From Voacanga thouarsii (taxonomy: Eukaryota > Streptophyta > Magnoliopsida > Gentianales > Apocynaceae), in assembly GCA_026120185.1 (NCBI GenBank), contig JANUWF010002120.1:1798001-1862000 (forward strand): a DNA stretch of 64,000 nucleotides, given 5' to 3'. The number at the start of each line of letters is the position of its first letter. The first letter of the stretch is position 1. This document shows, piece after piece, positions 21,106 through 32,257 of the stretch. The position numbers and the translations under genes are program-made. The notes beneath the pieces are model-generated. The model was not told the origin of the DNA and made no database searches. It worked only from the letters and a program-made list of their open reading frames with translations.

Positions 21106-21700
21106 TAAGACCAATTTGGCATAAGCCGTAACCCCATTGATCTAGTATGACTATCATGTTTAGACGATATGAAAGGCTTTGTCAGTGGGTCTGCAACATT
21201 GTCATCAGTTGATACCTTGCATACTTTGATATCTCCTCTATCAACAATTTCTCGAATGAGATGAAAATGTCTAAGTATATGTTTGGATCGCTGATGTGAT
21301 CTTGGTTCCTTAGCTTGTGCAATGGCTCCATTGTTGTCACAATAGAGATCCACTGGGTTCATAATACTAGGAACTACATCTAGTTCTGTAATAAACTTTT
21401 TAATCCAAATTGCTTCTTTAGCTGCAGTTAAGGCAGCTACATACTCAGTTTCTGTAGTAGAATCGGCCACGGTGTCTTGCTTTAAACTTTTCCAGCTTAC
21501 AGCACCTCCATTCAAACAAAATAGAAAACTTAATTGTGATCTGTAATCATCTATGTTGGACTGAAAAATAGCATCAGTGTAACCATTTACAACTATCTCG
21601 CCTTCTTGTCCTCCATAAACTAATAACATATCTTTAGTTCTTCTTAAGTTTTTTCAGTATGTTCTGGATAGTAGTCTAGTGTGCCTCTCTAGGATTTGAC
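21105..21700 (-). pseudogene. Copia-2 RNase H domain
   Basis: The minus strand encodes the copia RNase H region: NGYTDAIFQSN (first acidic residue in YTDA), AVSWKSLKQDTVADSTTETE, WIKKFITELDVVPS, DLYCDNNGAIAQAKEPRSHQ, RSKHILRHFHLIREIVDRGD and the terminal NVADPLTKP block. These lie in one open frame of 174 codons up to its stop next to the polypurine tract. The catalytic DSTTETEY and DNNGA residues are present. Upstream, the join to RT is broken by stops. This is the best-preserved Copia-2 coding piece. Confidence 0.92.
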
Positions 21701-21879
21701 TAGAACCTACTCGTCATGCTCAATGCATATAATACATCGGGTTGAGTACATAACACGACATGCATGATAGATCCTATAGCGGAAGCGTATGGTATCTTGT
21801 TCATGTGCTCTTCTTCATCCTTCATAGAAGGACTTTGAGTTTTACTGAGCTTAATGCCATATGGCATTGGCAAGAATCC

Positions 21880-22680
21880 TCTCTTAGAGTCTTACATACT
21901 GAACCTTTTCATTACCTTGTCAACGTGTGCACTTTGACTTAGTCCAATTAGCTTTCTAGATCTATCTCTATAGATCCTTATACCTAGAATATAGGCAGCT
22001 TCACCTAAGTCTTTCATTGAGAAATAATTTCCCAACCATGTCTTTACACTTTGTAGAGTTAGGATGTTGTTTCCAATGAGCAAGATGTCATCAACATAAA
22101 GTAGCAAAAAGACTATTGCATTCCCACTTGTTTTCTTATGGACACAAGGCTCATCTTCATTTTTGATAAAGTTAAATTGCTTCATCAAAAACGAAGATTC
22201 CAGCTTCGAGATTCTTACTTCAATCCATAAATGGATATTTGAAGCTTGCACACTTTATTAGAATTCAAAGGATCATCAAAACCCCGAAGTTGTGTCATGT
22301 ACACATCCTCGAGTAAGTTTCCATTGAGAAACGCAGTTTTAACATCCATTTGCCAAATCTCATAATCATAATATGTTGCTATAGCACGAAGAATTCTAAT
22401 AGATTTAAGCATTACAACTAGTGAAAATGTTTCATCATAGTCTATACCATGAGTTTATCTATAACCTTTTGCTACCAGTCGTGCTTTATAAGTATGCACA
22501 TTTCCCTCAATGTCTGTTTTCTTTTTGAAAACCCATTTACACCCAATGGTTTTTGAACCTTTAGGTGGATTAACTAAAGTCCAGACTTGTTTATCATACA
22601 TGGATTGCATCTCAGACTTCATAGCCTCTAACCATTTTCTAGAGTCAAAACTCTTAATGGCTTCTAGATAGGAAGTGGGC
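21880..22680 (-). pseudogene. Copia-2 reverse transcriptase
   Basis: Minus-strand RT of the copia type, in at least two frames. The fingers and first catalytic Asp are in IWQMDVKTAFLNGNLLEDVY (about 22300-22370). KVCKLQISIYGLK follows, then the YVDD active site at 22087-22098 inside FLLLYVDDILLIGNN, then the FSMKDLGEAAYILGIRIYRD block at about 21960-22030. A frameshift near 22215-22250 separates fingers from palm, and the region upstream of 22412 has stops. Catalytic residues remain intact, so loss of function comes from frame damage. Confidence 0.9.
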
Positions 22681-23489
22681 TAATCATTAACCATAAGCTC
22701 CACATTGTGATCAACAGTGATGAGGAATCCATATCTCTCAGGTTGTTGACAAACCTTATCAGATCTTCGAGGTCCTTGTTCTATAGATGTAAGCTCATCT
22801 TGGACTTGTGAACCATCTAATCGAGATTTATTATTTGGTTCAGGCACTAATTGTGGCTCTTGAATCTCATCAAGATGTATTTTACTCCCACTAATTCTTT
22901 TGGAAATAAATTCCTTTTCAAGAAAGAATCCATTTCGTGCAACAATTACTCTATTTTCTTTTGGGAGATAAAATTGATATCCTTTAGTTTCTTTAGGATA
23001 CCCCACAAATATGCATTTATCCAACTTAAGTGCAAGTTTATCAAATAATAAATGCTTTAGATAAACTTCACAACCCCAAATATTGAGAAATGACAAACTA
23101 GGTTGTCTCCCAATCCATATCTTATATGATGTTTTTTGAACCGATTTAGATGGAACTCGATTTAGTATGAATGCAGCAGTCTCTAGGGCATAACCCCAAA
23201 AGGAGATTGGAAGATTAGTTTGACCTATCATTGATCGAACCATATCTAATAAAGTCCGATTTCTCCATTCAGATACACCATTCCATTGAGGTGTTCCAAG
23301 TGGAGTTAATTGGGAGATAATTCCACAATTTTTAAGATGCTCGTCAAACTCGTAACTTAAGTATTCACCACCTCGATCTAATCAAAGTGTTTTGATACTT
23401 TTTTCAAGTTGATTTTGTACTTTATTTTGAAATTCTTTAAATTTCTGGAATGATTCAGATTTATGTTTCATCATATATAAGTAGCCATA
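22680..23489 (-). pseudogene. Copia-2 integrase, truncated
   Basis: Minus-strand integrase core and C-terminal region. The second catalytic Asp is in LDRGGEYLSYEFDEHL (about 23330-23385; a stop replaces the Arg codon just before it). The third catalytic Glu is in WNGVSERRNRTLLDMVRS (about 23220-23290), followed by ISFWGYALETAAFILNRVPS and a 187-codon open tail with the IWGCEVYLK block. The N-terminal half, including the zinc HHCC motif, protease and gag, is missing because an Athila-like LTR begins at 23490. Confidence 0.9.
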
Positions 23490-24941
23490 TGATAGGAGCT
23501 AAATTGGTTATATTTTGTTTAGTTATTTGAGGCTCTTTTGTAATACATTTTTGTGAAATAACTAGTCATATTCTTTCATATTTGAGATTTTATCCTTGGA
23601 AAGGTATTTTGGTCATTATCTTAGGATTTTGGGTAAAACAAAGCAAAACCGTCACGAAACAGAGGAGAGGTAGCGCCGGTTGTAAGGCTGGAACCGGCGT
23701 TGGCTGCACTCTGGAATATATGTGCATAATTCGGAGAAAAATTGGCAGACGAGTGGAGAAATAGAACCAAGGTGGCGCCTGCTCTGAAGGACCAAGGCGG
23801 CGTCGGCTGTGGTCTGTCCTTGAGGCGGTGTTGCGATCTTTCTATGCCTTTTTGAAAATCTGAAGAGTTTTAGCAGCTTCCAACTTCTACTCGGCCAAGA
23901 AATTTGTACCCATTAGTTTAGGCACCTCTTAAGCCTATAAATAGATGGAAAAGACAAGGGAAAAGGGGAGAATTCATTAATCATCATAGAAAATCACACA
24001 GTCCAAGAAGGATTTCTTCAAAGTTCAAGGAGGGTTGTACAAGAAGGTCTTCAAAGGAAGAAGAAGAAGGCTTGTCTATGAGTTCTTTCTTTTACTTTGT
24101 TTTCTTTTTCTTGACAATGATATGTTAATTGTTTTATTGTAATTCAACATTGTTTTAGATATTCATGATTTCTAGAGTTATTTGATCTTTTGATTAATTA
24201 GTTATTATTCTTGGTATTCAATTACTTATGCCTATTACGAGATTAGTTAGTTGATTCTATCCATTGACTTATTGGACCAAAGGGGGTTGATAGGTGTTTT
24301 GATTTATTAATTTCATATTATGTTGGCAATTAACTTGCTGGACCAAAGGGGGTTGATTGTTTAAGAATTGGTAATTGAAGGTTAATTGATGTCTTCCGAG
24401 ACCAAGGGTTCATTGATTAATTCCATGTTTTAAATTCACGGAGACTAAGGGAATTTAATTAAGGATTGTGTTTAATGCGTCTTTTGGATGAATTAGTTGA
24501 GATGGACCAAGTGATTCTAATTTAACTGGAAGATAGTGATTTCATGGATTGGCCATCAAAGTGAGTCCACCTTCATCATTCATCGTGCCAAGAGAATGAT
24601 TGGTTATGATAATGGTTAAGTTCTTTAAGATCATGTTTATCTAAATAATGGCTTGAGTTACATAAATCTACATCCTTGAAATATGCATATTTTTATTTTT
24701 ATTTTATTTTAAAATTTTTATTTTTATTTGGTTTTCACTTTATCGAGTCCGTTAAACAGTGAAAGAAGGGTAATTAATGTCTACTTGTTCCTTGAGGATC
24801 GACACTTGTTTTAACCCTATGCTCAGTTAATGATGAGTATGCTTGCTCATATATGTCTTTTGGTTTTGACGTTTTAATTTAAACTTGATTGGGAATGTGC
24901 TTAGTTTTGTATGATTTTTATACCCAAGTCTGAACGCATCA
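23490..24941 (+). repeat. Athila-like 5' LTR, copy 1
   Basis: It starts TGATAGGAGCTAAATTGG, ends GAACGCATCA, and is followed by the primer site. It is collinear with 32258-33781 and 50819-52304. Palindrome sites are replaced by GC-rich text around 23670-23830 (GTAGCGCCGG, GGTGGCGCCTG, AAGGCGGCGTCGG). It contains repeated GGACCAAAGGGGGTTGAT phrases at 24274-24291 and 24340-24357. Confidence 0.82.
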
Positions 24942-24945
24942 AGTT

Positions 24946-24964
24946 TTTGCGCTGTTGCCAGGGA
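24946..24964 (+). other. Primer-binding site (Asp tRNA type), copy 1
   Basis: TTTGCGCTGTTGCCAGGGA resembles TGGCGCCGTTGCCGGGGA, the complement of plant Asp-tRNA used by Athila-type elements, with small changes. Confidence 0.75.
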
Positions 24965-25006
24965 ACAATAGTATGAAAGCTTGGATTTTGTTGATTTAAC
25001 TATGTG

Positions 25007-25061
25007 AATATGTAAATATGCAAATATGTAAATATATAAATATGTAAATATGTAAATTTGT
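25007..25061 (+). repeat. TATGTAAA octamer tandem repeat
   Basis: About seven degenerate copies of an 8-bp unit lie some 45 bases after the primer site. Copy 2 has a related series at 33841-33878. Confidence 0.8.
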
Positions 25062-25499
25062 ACAATTGTTCATTTTGCAAAAAGGTGCCATATTTTGTTG
25101 TTTGTATAATTGTATTTTAATTTCATTAGATGTTGTAAATATGTAAATAGGTAGATACATGTTCATTATAATTAACTTGTCTTGTATATTTGTATATATT
25201 GTATATTTATTTATTTAATTTTACTAACCTCATGTTAATATGGAATATGTGTAATCTTTGTATTTTAATTGATTTTTACATATATAATTTTGAGTCACTA
25301 CTAACTCTTTTTATTTTTAGGTTTGGACTTTAAATAACACGATATTGGAGACGAATTAATTTATTATTTGTTTCTTTCTTTACAATTTTTTATTTTTGGT
25401 TTATTCTAGGAATTCTTGTTTTCAATGTATCGTGGTCATGCATTCAATTAGGATAGTTTTAAGTTGTTAAAAAAAAGAGAGAGAGAGAAAACAAAAAAA

Positions 25500-26350
25500 A
25501 CATTAGTGTATTGATTGGCAAAATTACAAGCTCACATTAATATTTTTGGTGAGACGTCATTAGAAGCATTAGTGAATTCTTTTGTTGCCAATATAAATTC
25601 ATCTGTTCAGTAGCATGAAGAAGCTTCCCAACGATGGTGCGATCCAAAGAACCAATTAGTTAAGATTGTTGAGGAGACTCATGAGTTCATGCTAGCCCAT
25701 ACACTTAAACAAGAGAATCTCTCAGGAGAGGGGAGATCCTATAAGGGACAACTGTCCAATGTGGGAAGGGAGTATTCAATTCTTCTCTATGTGCTAATAA
25801 TCCAAATCTCTCTTTGTCACATGATTTCGTAGGTTCCTCTCTTTTCTTGGAGAATATGGGTCCAAATAATGATGTGTTGACTTTAGCATGCTTCAAGGAG
25901 TTGGATCTTTCAACACTATATCAAAAGAAGTCCTTGGAGGATGGTGGAAATTTCTACCCTTCACCCTATTCAACGGGAGGTAACTTAGTTTTTGTAGAAG
26001 TGTAAAAAAGTAAGGATTTCTTGATCCCATCATTAAGAACTCAATTGCTAAGTTTTAAAGGGGAATTTTAATTGTAAAAATTCTTTTGAAGAGTTAATTG
26101 GTGATTCCAAAGTTGATGCATCCGTTAGATACTATGTGCACTCATATGTTGAAACAGATACTTATGTGTCTAAACAAATGTTAGAAAATGAGGTTTATGC
26201 GTTTAGATTTGCTGAGACAAATCGTTTTCCTGAACCTTCCAATTTTCAAAAGCCTCCATTCTTTCTTCATTCATTATGCCTATCTTCTACTTGGAGCTTT
26301 AATTTCTTTTCAAAATGTTTGATGAGGAAGCATGATGGGTGTAGAGAGTT
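25500..26350 (+). pseudogene. Unfamiliar conserved protein of Athila-like element, copy 1
   Basis: Collinear protein-level similarity with copy 2 (34131-34920). Blocks are LAKLQAHINIFGETSLEALV, a HEEASQ block after a stop at a Trp codon, AHTLKQENLSGE, and after a frameshift ELDLSTLYQKKSLEDGGNFY, TGGNLVFVEV, DFLIPSLRTQLLSFKGNFN and SINFF-like plus LMRKHDG at the end. An extra segment (LSLSHDFVGSSLFLENMGP) occurs only here. I do not recognise the family. Its place after the primer site suggests a gag-like product, but no zinc knuckle or catalytic motif is visible. The best single open pieces are 25814-26005 and 26136-26399. Confidence 0.55.
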
Positions 26351-27611
26351 GTTGTTTTATTTTTATTTGTTTATTATTTTAGTATTTTTCTTTAGTTAGG
26401 TCTGTTTTTATTTTGCTATTATTTTCTTTGTGCTTTTATTTTTGTTTTGTTTTACAGGAATAAAGTCTTCTTGGACAAGCCCCTCTCTTTACCTCAAGTT
26501 GGATATCTATTGGAGCATTATTGCACTTGGGAAGTATTACTTAAAATTTCTACCCTTTTATTATTTTTGGTCCTTTTGGAGATGCTTTCTTGTGTTTATT
26601 TGTTGCCAAGGAGGACATTGTCCAATTTAAGTATGGGAAAGTGGTTTGGTGATATACTTTGTCCAAATTTTCATCAATTTTATTTGGAGCACAAAGTTTG
26701 AAAATTGGAGCAAAATGAATGGAAGTTTGTTTTTCTTATCTCTTCTCATTTATATTTTTGGTCCTATGGTATTGTTTGTCCTTGTTATATTTATTTGGCC
26801 ATTGAGGATAATGTCCAGTTTAAGTGTGGGGGAGTGGTTTGATTGATAAGTCTTCTATACATATTGTTTAGCCTTCTTGGGAGTAAACAATTTTTGGTGC
26901 GAAATTTTTCAAACTTTTCTGCTTTTCTGGAGATTTCAAGCTGTATTTTTTGTGCATGTCTTTATGATGGATTATAGAGAGTATGTTCTAGATCATTTAT
27001 GGCTGATGCATGACTTTCTGCACTCACTTGGACAAAGTAGTTCTTGATCAAATGCTTTGCATTATTCTTAAACCTGTTTTTCTCTAAAATTCATGGAGCA
27101 TTCTAGAACTTACTTGAATACCTCTCGAGGCGAAATAAGAAAGGCAATCATGATTTAACTTAGGGATGATAGTAATAGGCCTTCTTTGGATAGTTTGAAC
27201 TTTTCAAGCCTACCTATTGTTATATTATCCCTAGTGCCTATTATGAGCCTAAATTGGTGATTTCTTTCTCTAAAACCCGTCATGATATTTTGTCCATTAC
27301 TTGTGCTGAGAGTTTGTATAATTTCCAAATATTTATGCACTTGAAGGATGAAAGTATATGTATGTTGGGAAAAAAATGCAGGGATAGAGATCATGACTTA
27401 TTACTTTCAGTCATAGATCAATTATGAGTGGTGCTGGAAAAAGAAAGGAAGTGGAATGGAAGGAAGAAGTTGAAAAAAAATTGAGAAAGAAAAGAATGGT
27501 GAGCTGAAAAAGATGAGAAAGAAGAAAAGAAACGAGAGGAAGTGAAAAGAGAAAACAACAAGTTGCTAGAAAGAAAAATGAGTGAAAAAGAAAATAGCAG
27601 TAGCAGTGAAA

Positions 27612-29422
27612 AGAGCAAGTTGGATTTTGGAGTTTGATGTTAAAAATGGTATGGATGGACTCACGGTAGTGAGTAGATGAAATTTGGAATTTTTGGAAGA
27701 AGTTTTAAATGGTTTGGAGAGGTATTAGGTGAAAGAAAGGAGTAGGTGTTCTTGTTATTCTATGTGTGTTTGAAGGTTGAAGAGAATGGAGGAATTTTGG
27801 GTTTGTGGCTGCCGAAATTCTGTGTGTGCAGTAGCCAAATTGTTTATGTAGTTTAGGAAGATGATTTTTCTGGTTTGAAAGGAAAAGGAAAGGCTGGTTG
27901 TTGAAATCCTAAAAGAATATTTTTGGGAATCAAATTTGGAAACAAAATATAGCAAGAATATTTTGATCAATGGAGAGCTTTTTGGAATTGCTTTGGCCAA
28001 CTGATTGCTCTGTGATTCGGCTGGATGAAAGCTGGTTGAAGAAGGTTAATGGTGGCTGAAAAGAAGGAGTGTAATGGTGAAGGGAAGGTCTAGTTGTTTG
28101 AGGGACATTTTATGGAAGGTTGCTAAATTAAGTTTGTTGGAATTTTGGTATCCAATCAAGGCATGATTGCAGTGATTTGTTGGAGATATTTTCGAGCAGC
28201 CATGACTGATTTTCATGCAGAATGCTGGAGAAGACAATGGAGTTCAGTTCATGGATATTCAAGAGAAGTTTGTGCAGAAAAATGGTGAAGGTTTCGAACA
28301 AGGCTGAATGAGAACAAAGATGGAAATTGTGTTCAGTGATTTTGCAAGTTTGAAGGAAAATTCTGGGCAGATTTTTTTTGTCATTGTTCAGATAGTTTGC
28401 AAAGGGTTTGAGGGGGTATTCAGAGGTCTTTCAAGGCTAGTTTCCAGCATTCTTCATGGAGGAAAAATATGGCTAAAGAGCTGGAGAAAAACTGGAAGAA
28501 AACAGCTTTGTTTGAACTCACCTATGCTGCGATTTTGCCAAGAAAAATTTTTGGTTTTGCACAGCATTTGTCCAATTCGAAATTGGCCAGAAAATTCCAA
28601 GTTTCAAGCTAATCAAGAGGGCCATTTTCTGGCAGCATTTGGAAGGGAATAATGGCTGAGAATTTTGACTCTTTGCATGCACAAGAAGCTGGAAAAAAAA
28701 ATTCTTGAACACTTCATGAAGGAAATGAACCTAGCTATAGTGGAGTTTTGAAGGTTCACTATGGGAATTAATTCTCTTGGAACCTTCCCCAACTCTTCCA
28801 CATTTTCAGACCATAAAATGTCTTTTCCTTAGACATTTTGAACCTTCAAAGCCATAGCACTTTACTGAATTTTCTGGAATAAAATTGGTTAGAACAAATT
28901 TGTCCAATCTAATGAATTGAGAATTAGGAAAAATTAAAGATCAAGGAGGAATGAATTCCCTTAGGAATTTTTTAGTAGGGCATAAGAATAGGATTAGAGT
29001 ACTCCGATCATGTCTCCCCTAGGACAACACCTCTACCCTATGCAAAAGCACTTAAGGCCGAAAATACCCCTTCTCAAGCAAAAATAAAATTTAATCATGC
29101 TAAAGCTCCAATGATGGAATATGAACCCAAGACCTCAAGAATTAATTCCAAAGCTCTAACCACTAAACCACAACAACTCTTGTTCTTATTTTCTCTCTAA
29201 AATATTTTTCCCATTTAATCCTCAAGTTATCTCCCTATTTTCACCTCAGGCAAAATTACCATTTTGCCATTCTTACTCAGTAAACATAATCAAGTCCTCT
29301 AGACTATAAAACCCAAATCTAAATCACATAAAACCATATAAAAATATACTTAAACATGCAATAAAATATGATATGCATCCCAACCCCCTTACTTTAAGGT
29401 TGGTTTCGACTGGGGTTTCACA
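27612..29422 (-). mobile_element. Tekay-like LTR fragment, inverted
   Basis: On the minus strand it begins TGTGAAACCCC-like at 29422 and follows the first approximately 1.8 kb of the 9746-14104 LTR, including the Pol III-like boxes (29116-29175). It stops at 27612 within the GCAAGTTGGATTTTGG block (matching about 11545). The rest of the LTR is missing. Confidence 0.85.
29116..29175 (-). other. tRNA-like Pol III boxes, second copy
   Basis: Reverse complement of the A and B boxes described at 9994: B at 29116-29128 (GGAATATGAACCC) and A at 29160-29170 (CCACTAAACCA). Confidence 0.55.
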
Positions 29423-29963
29423 TTGATGGGTTGTATAATATTTGTAATGGCTACGGTATTCCTTAGTATCACAAATTTTCTATTTTCCAAAAGGTTTTGC
29501 GAAGAAGAAAACAGTTTCTGTTAATTAGCCTTCTGTGAAGAATTGTTCTTTGTTTTGTTTCGTTTTGTTTTTCGATGAACAGAGAATGGAGAAATTGTTT
29601 TTCTTAGCATTGAATAGGGGAGTTGTCTTTTGTAATTGCCAAAGAAGATGACTGGAAAAACTTGCACAAAAAATTGAAAAGCAATATGGTTTTAGGCCCG
29701 AAGTCGCAAGTAGCTTGCTGAAGCCAAGCCGCGGCTTAAACAACCCAAGCAGTAGCTGGCTTGTCTTGAACCGCGACTGGCTTGGGTTGATTCAACATAA
29801 TTTGTGGTTAGCATATGAGATGCCAGCAGCGGATGCAAATTTTTTTTTTTAAAAAAAAAAGATTTTTCCCGTTTTTCGGTTCTTCACGGCTCGTGATTTT
29901 TCTTTTTCTCTATTTAACACCCAAACTTTTCCCAAAATTCTGTTTTGGGACTCATGGAGTTAT

Positions 29964-30123
29964 TTTTCCAAAATATGATTTTGGAAAATAATATATTCTT
30001 CTAAAATATTGATTTTAGATTATATATTATTTAATTCCTAAAATATGATTTTAGCAATTAATATATTTTCTAAAATATTGATTTTAGAATTTATTCTATT
30101 TTTCTAAAATAGTGATTTTGGAA
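29964..30123. repeat. Array of five short inverted repeats
   Basis: Five units resemble TTCTAAAAT-ATTG-ATTTTAGAA, spaced about 33-37 bp: 29964-29988 (11-bp stem, 3-nt loop), 30001-30018, 30038-30054, 30068-30089 (9-bp stem) and 30102-30123 (one G-T pair). Each is a perfect or near-perfect hairpin with a 3-4 nt loop. Confidence 0.9.
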
Positions 30124-30419
30124 TTATTTGCTATGTTTAATTTTATTTTGAGTATAAAATTAGCATGGTGGTTTGATTATGGATTATGGACCTCATTAAA
30201 TTATTCATGCATTTCATCACTTTAGTTTTGAATTAAATAGGGCATGCATGTCCTGCCTTCTCTATTTTTGCTGTGTAATTTCTCTTCTCATCTAACACGT
30301 TTTGAGTGTAACTTATGGTTTCTATATTTGAATTTTATGTAATTAGATTACATAAGTTATATAGGAATAGAATTTATTACAAGATAAGGAGAAGGTGATC
30401 AAGACCAAAAGGGTGGAAG

Positions 30420-31117
30420 GTAAGACTTTCTTCCTAAATCATGCATGAACATTTAGGATTAACTAGATTAATTTTCGTTTGTGGCTCAAGAAAATTAATA
30501 TAGTAAAGTCCATAACCAGACCACGTTATTATTTTATAGTGTATGAATATATTGATATTATGAATGCAATGAACAAATCACTAAAATTACAAATATTTCA
30601 TATTAATATTAAACCTAATGCCTTCCATTAGTATAACAAGAATGGGAGTCCTTTTTCGAGACCAATTTGTTAGGCTAACCCAAGCCTACTTGACATTAGG
30701 CATGTTCAAGCTATGGAATTAAATTCTTGATTAATGGGTTGGGTTTAACTAATTTCTTTATCCCAATTGGGCTAACTCAAGTATAAAGAAAACTAGATGT
30801 AAGGTTAGGTTAGCTTAAAAGGATTTAAGATTAAAATATGTTAATCACCCAACGATCCGATAATTACATTTGATGTAATTAGTACTGGATACCTACCATT
30901 GAACTTCAGGGTGGCTTGTTGGGCAAATCTAAGGTCATTCTTGAGGAATTTGGATACTGGTCCACTAAGAAAAAATTCCAACGGGTTTTTCCAAATCAAT
31001 AGTGGGGGCTATTAGTTTGAGTAAAATAGTGGAATAATAATGAGCTTAATTAAAGACCTAATTACTTGTATTACATGTGCATATACAGTTAGCTAATTTC
31101 TCTATCTTTATATCTAG
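30420..31117 (+). other. Putative intron in Copia-3 leader
   Basis: A strong donor-like AAG|GTAAGA at 30420, a GCTAATT branch-like site near 31091-31097, a T-rich tract, and TATCTAG at the acceptor, 11 bases before the gag ATG. Inference from sequence only. Confidence 0.35.
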
Positions 31118-31128
31118 GTTTCTGCATC

Positions 31129-32257
31129 ATGTTAACCAACCTAAATTTATGTAACAGCTTGGAAACCAACAAACTTACCGAGTCAAACTTTCTGGATCGG
31201 TATAGAAACTTGAGAATCGTTCTCAAGTAAGAAAAGTTATTTTACGTGCTAGATGCTCCTATTCCGCCACCACCAGCTCAAAATAATCATGCTGATGAGC
31301 ATGCTGTCCACAAAGAGCACAAAGAGGATAGTGACACAATATTCTCTGTGATGTTGGCGTTAATGACTCTTGAACTACAAAAACAACATGAGCATATGAA
31401 TTCTTACTCGATCATTTTATATCTTTGAGAACTATTTGATGCCCAAGCTAAAATAAAGAGATATGAGATCTCAAAATAACTGCTCTGTTCTAAGATGGCT
31501 GAGGGTACTTCTGTGGCCATTCATGGGCTGAAAATGCTAGGCTTAATTGAGAAGCTTTGGTCTCTTGGGTTTGTGATGGATAATGAATTAAGTATTGACT
31601 TAATTCTACAATCTTTGCCAAGTAGTTTTTCATAATTTGTGATTAACTACCAAATGAACAAGATTAAATCCACTATACCCGAGCTGATCAATCTTCTCAA
31701 GACTGCGGAATCCTTCATGAAGAAGGAATCCAATGCAATCATTTTGGTAGAATCTTCTTCTTTTAGGAAGAAAGTTCCTAAGAAGAAGAAGAAGGCTCCC
31801 ATTAAGTCCATAGGTGGCATAAAGAAGGAGGAGGTAGCCACCAGAAGCCCATGTCATCACTGTGGCAAGATGGGCTAATGGAGACACAACTGCAAAGCCT
31901 ACCTGGAGACCGTTAAGGACAAAAAGGAGAAGGAGAAGCTTGCGAGCACTTCTACTTCTACTCTGGTATGTTTATGATTGAGATAAATACTATTTTTAGA
32001 AATGAGATATGAGTATTAGATACCGGATGTGGGTCTCATCTATGCAATAACTTGCAGGGACTAAAGGACAATAGAAAGCTTGAGAAGAGCGATGTGGACG
32101 TACATGTTGCAAATGGAGTAAAGGTAGCTACACTTGTTGTGGGGACTTATGACCTACACTTGCCTTCAAGATTAATTTTAGAACTTTAAAACATTTATTA
32201 TGTACCAGTTTTATTGAAAAATATTATCTTAATTATTTGTTTAGACTTATACAGATT
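31129..32257 (+). pseudogene. Copia-3 gag and protease, degenerate
   Basis: The ATG at 31129 opens a copia Gag: NKLTESNFLDRYRNLRIVLK, then a stop, VLDAPIPPPP, and ELQKQHEHMNSY (open frame 31246-31428). After further stops come INYQMNKIKSTIPELINLL (31639-31878) and a zinc knuckle CHHCGKMG-stop-WRHNC, where a stop sits at the His position. The protease reads VLDTGCGSHLC at 32013-32045 with the catalytic DTG intact. The following YYVPVLLKNIILI pre-integrase block runs into the Athila-like LTR at 32258 and resumes at 52309 in register (RFHLIFKNKCCSF). Confidence 0.88.

Larger units (their letters stand above)
23490..27611 (+). mobile_element. Athila-like non-autonomous gypsy element, copy 1 (3' truncated)
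   Basis: An LTR (23490-24941), an Asp-tRNA-type primer site and about 2.6 kb of internal sequence collinear with copy 2 (32258 onward): octamer repeats, an unfamiliar conserved coding region (25500-26350), and repeated GAGGACATT...TTTAAGTGTGGGGG phrases. Beyond about 26850 it has no counterpart in copy 2. 27420-27605 is almost purely purine. No 3' LTR follows; an inverted Tekay-like fragment starts at 27612. It lies in the integrase of Copia-2. No RT or integrase was found. Confidence 0.72.
29423..31128 (+). other. Probable Copia-3 untranslated leader
   Basis: About 1.7 kb with no supportable gene lies directly upstream of Copia-3 gag. The 5' LTR and primer site are absent, replaced by the Tekay-like fragment. 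It contains a GC-richer block around 29690-29775, a T11/A10 run near 29840-29860, a five-unit hairpin array (29964-30123) and a plausible intron ending just before the gag ATG. Its length and position parallel the 1.8-kb leader of Copia-1 (37653-39473). Confidence 0.5.

Noticed and set aside
26430..26846. Hydrophobic open frames suggesting a small membrane protein
   Set aside because: T-rich sequence in the Athila-like internal region; the matching part of copy 2 (35107-35538) differs in composition and reading frame.
27418..27618. Minus-strand Ser/Phe-rich open frame
   Set aside because: Reverse reading of an almost pure purine tract at the broken end of Athila-like copy 1.
29964..30123. 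CRISPR-like array
   Set aside because: Units are self-complementary and contiguous with varying spacers of AT-rich text in a plant retrotransposon leader. There are no cas genes and the context is eukaryotic.
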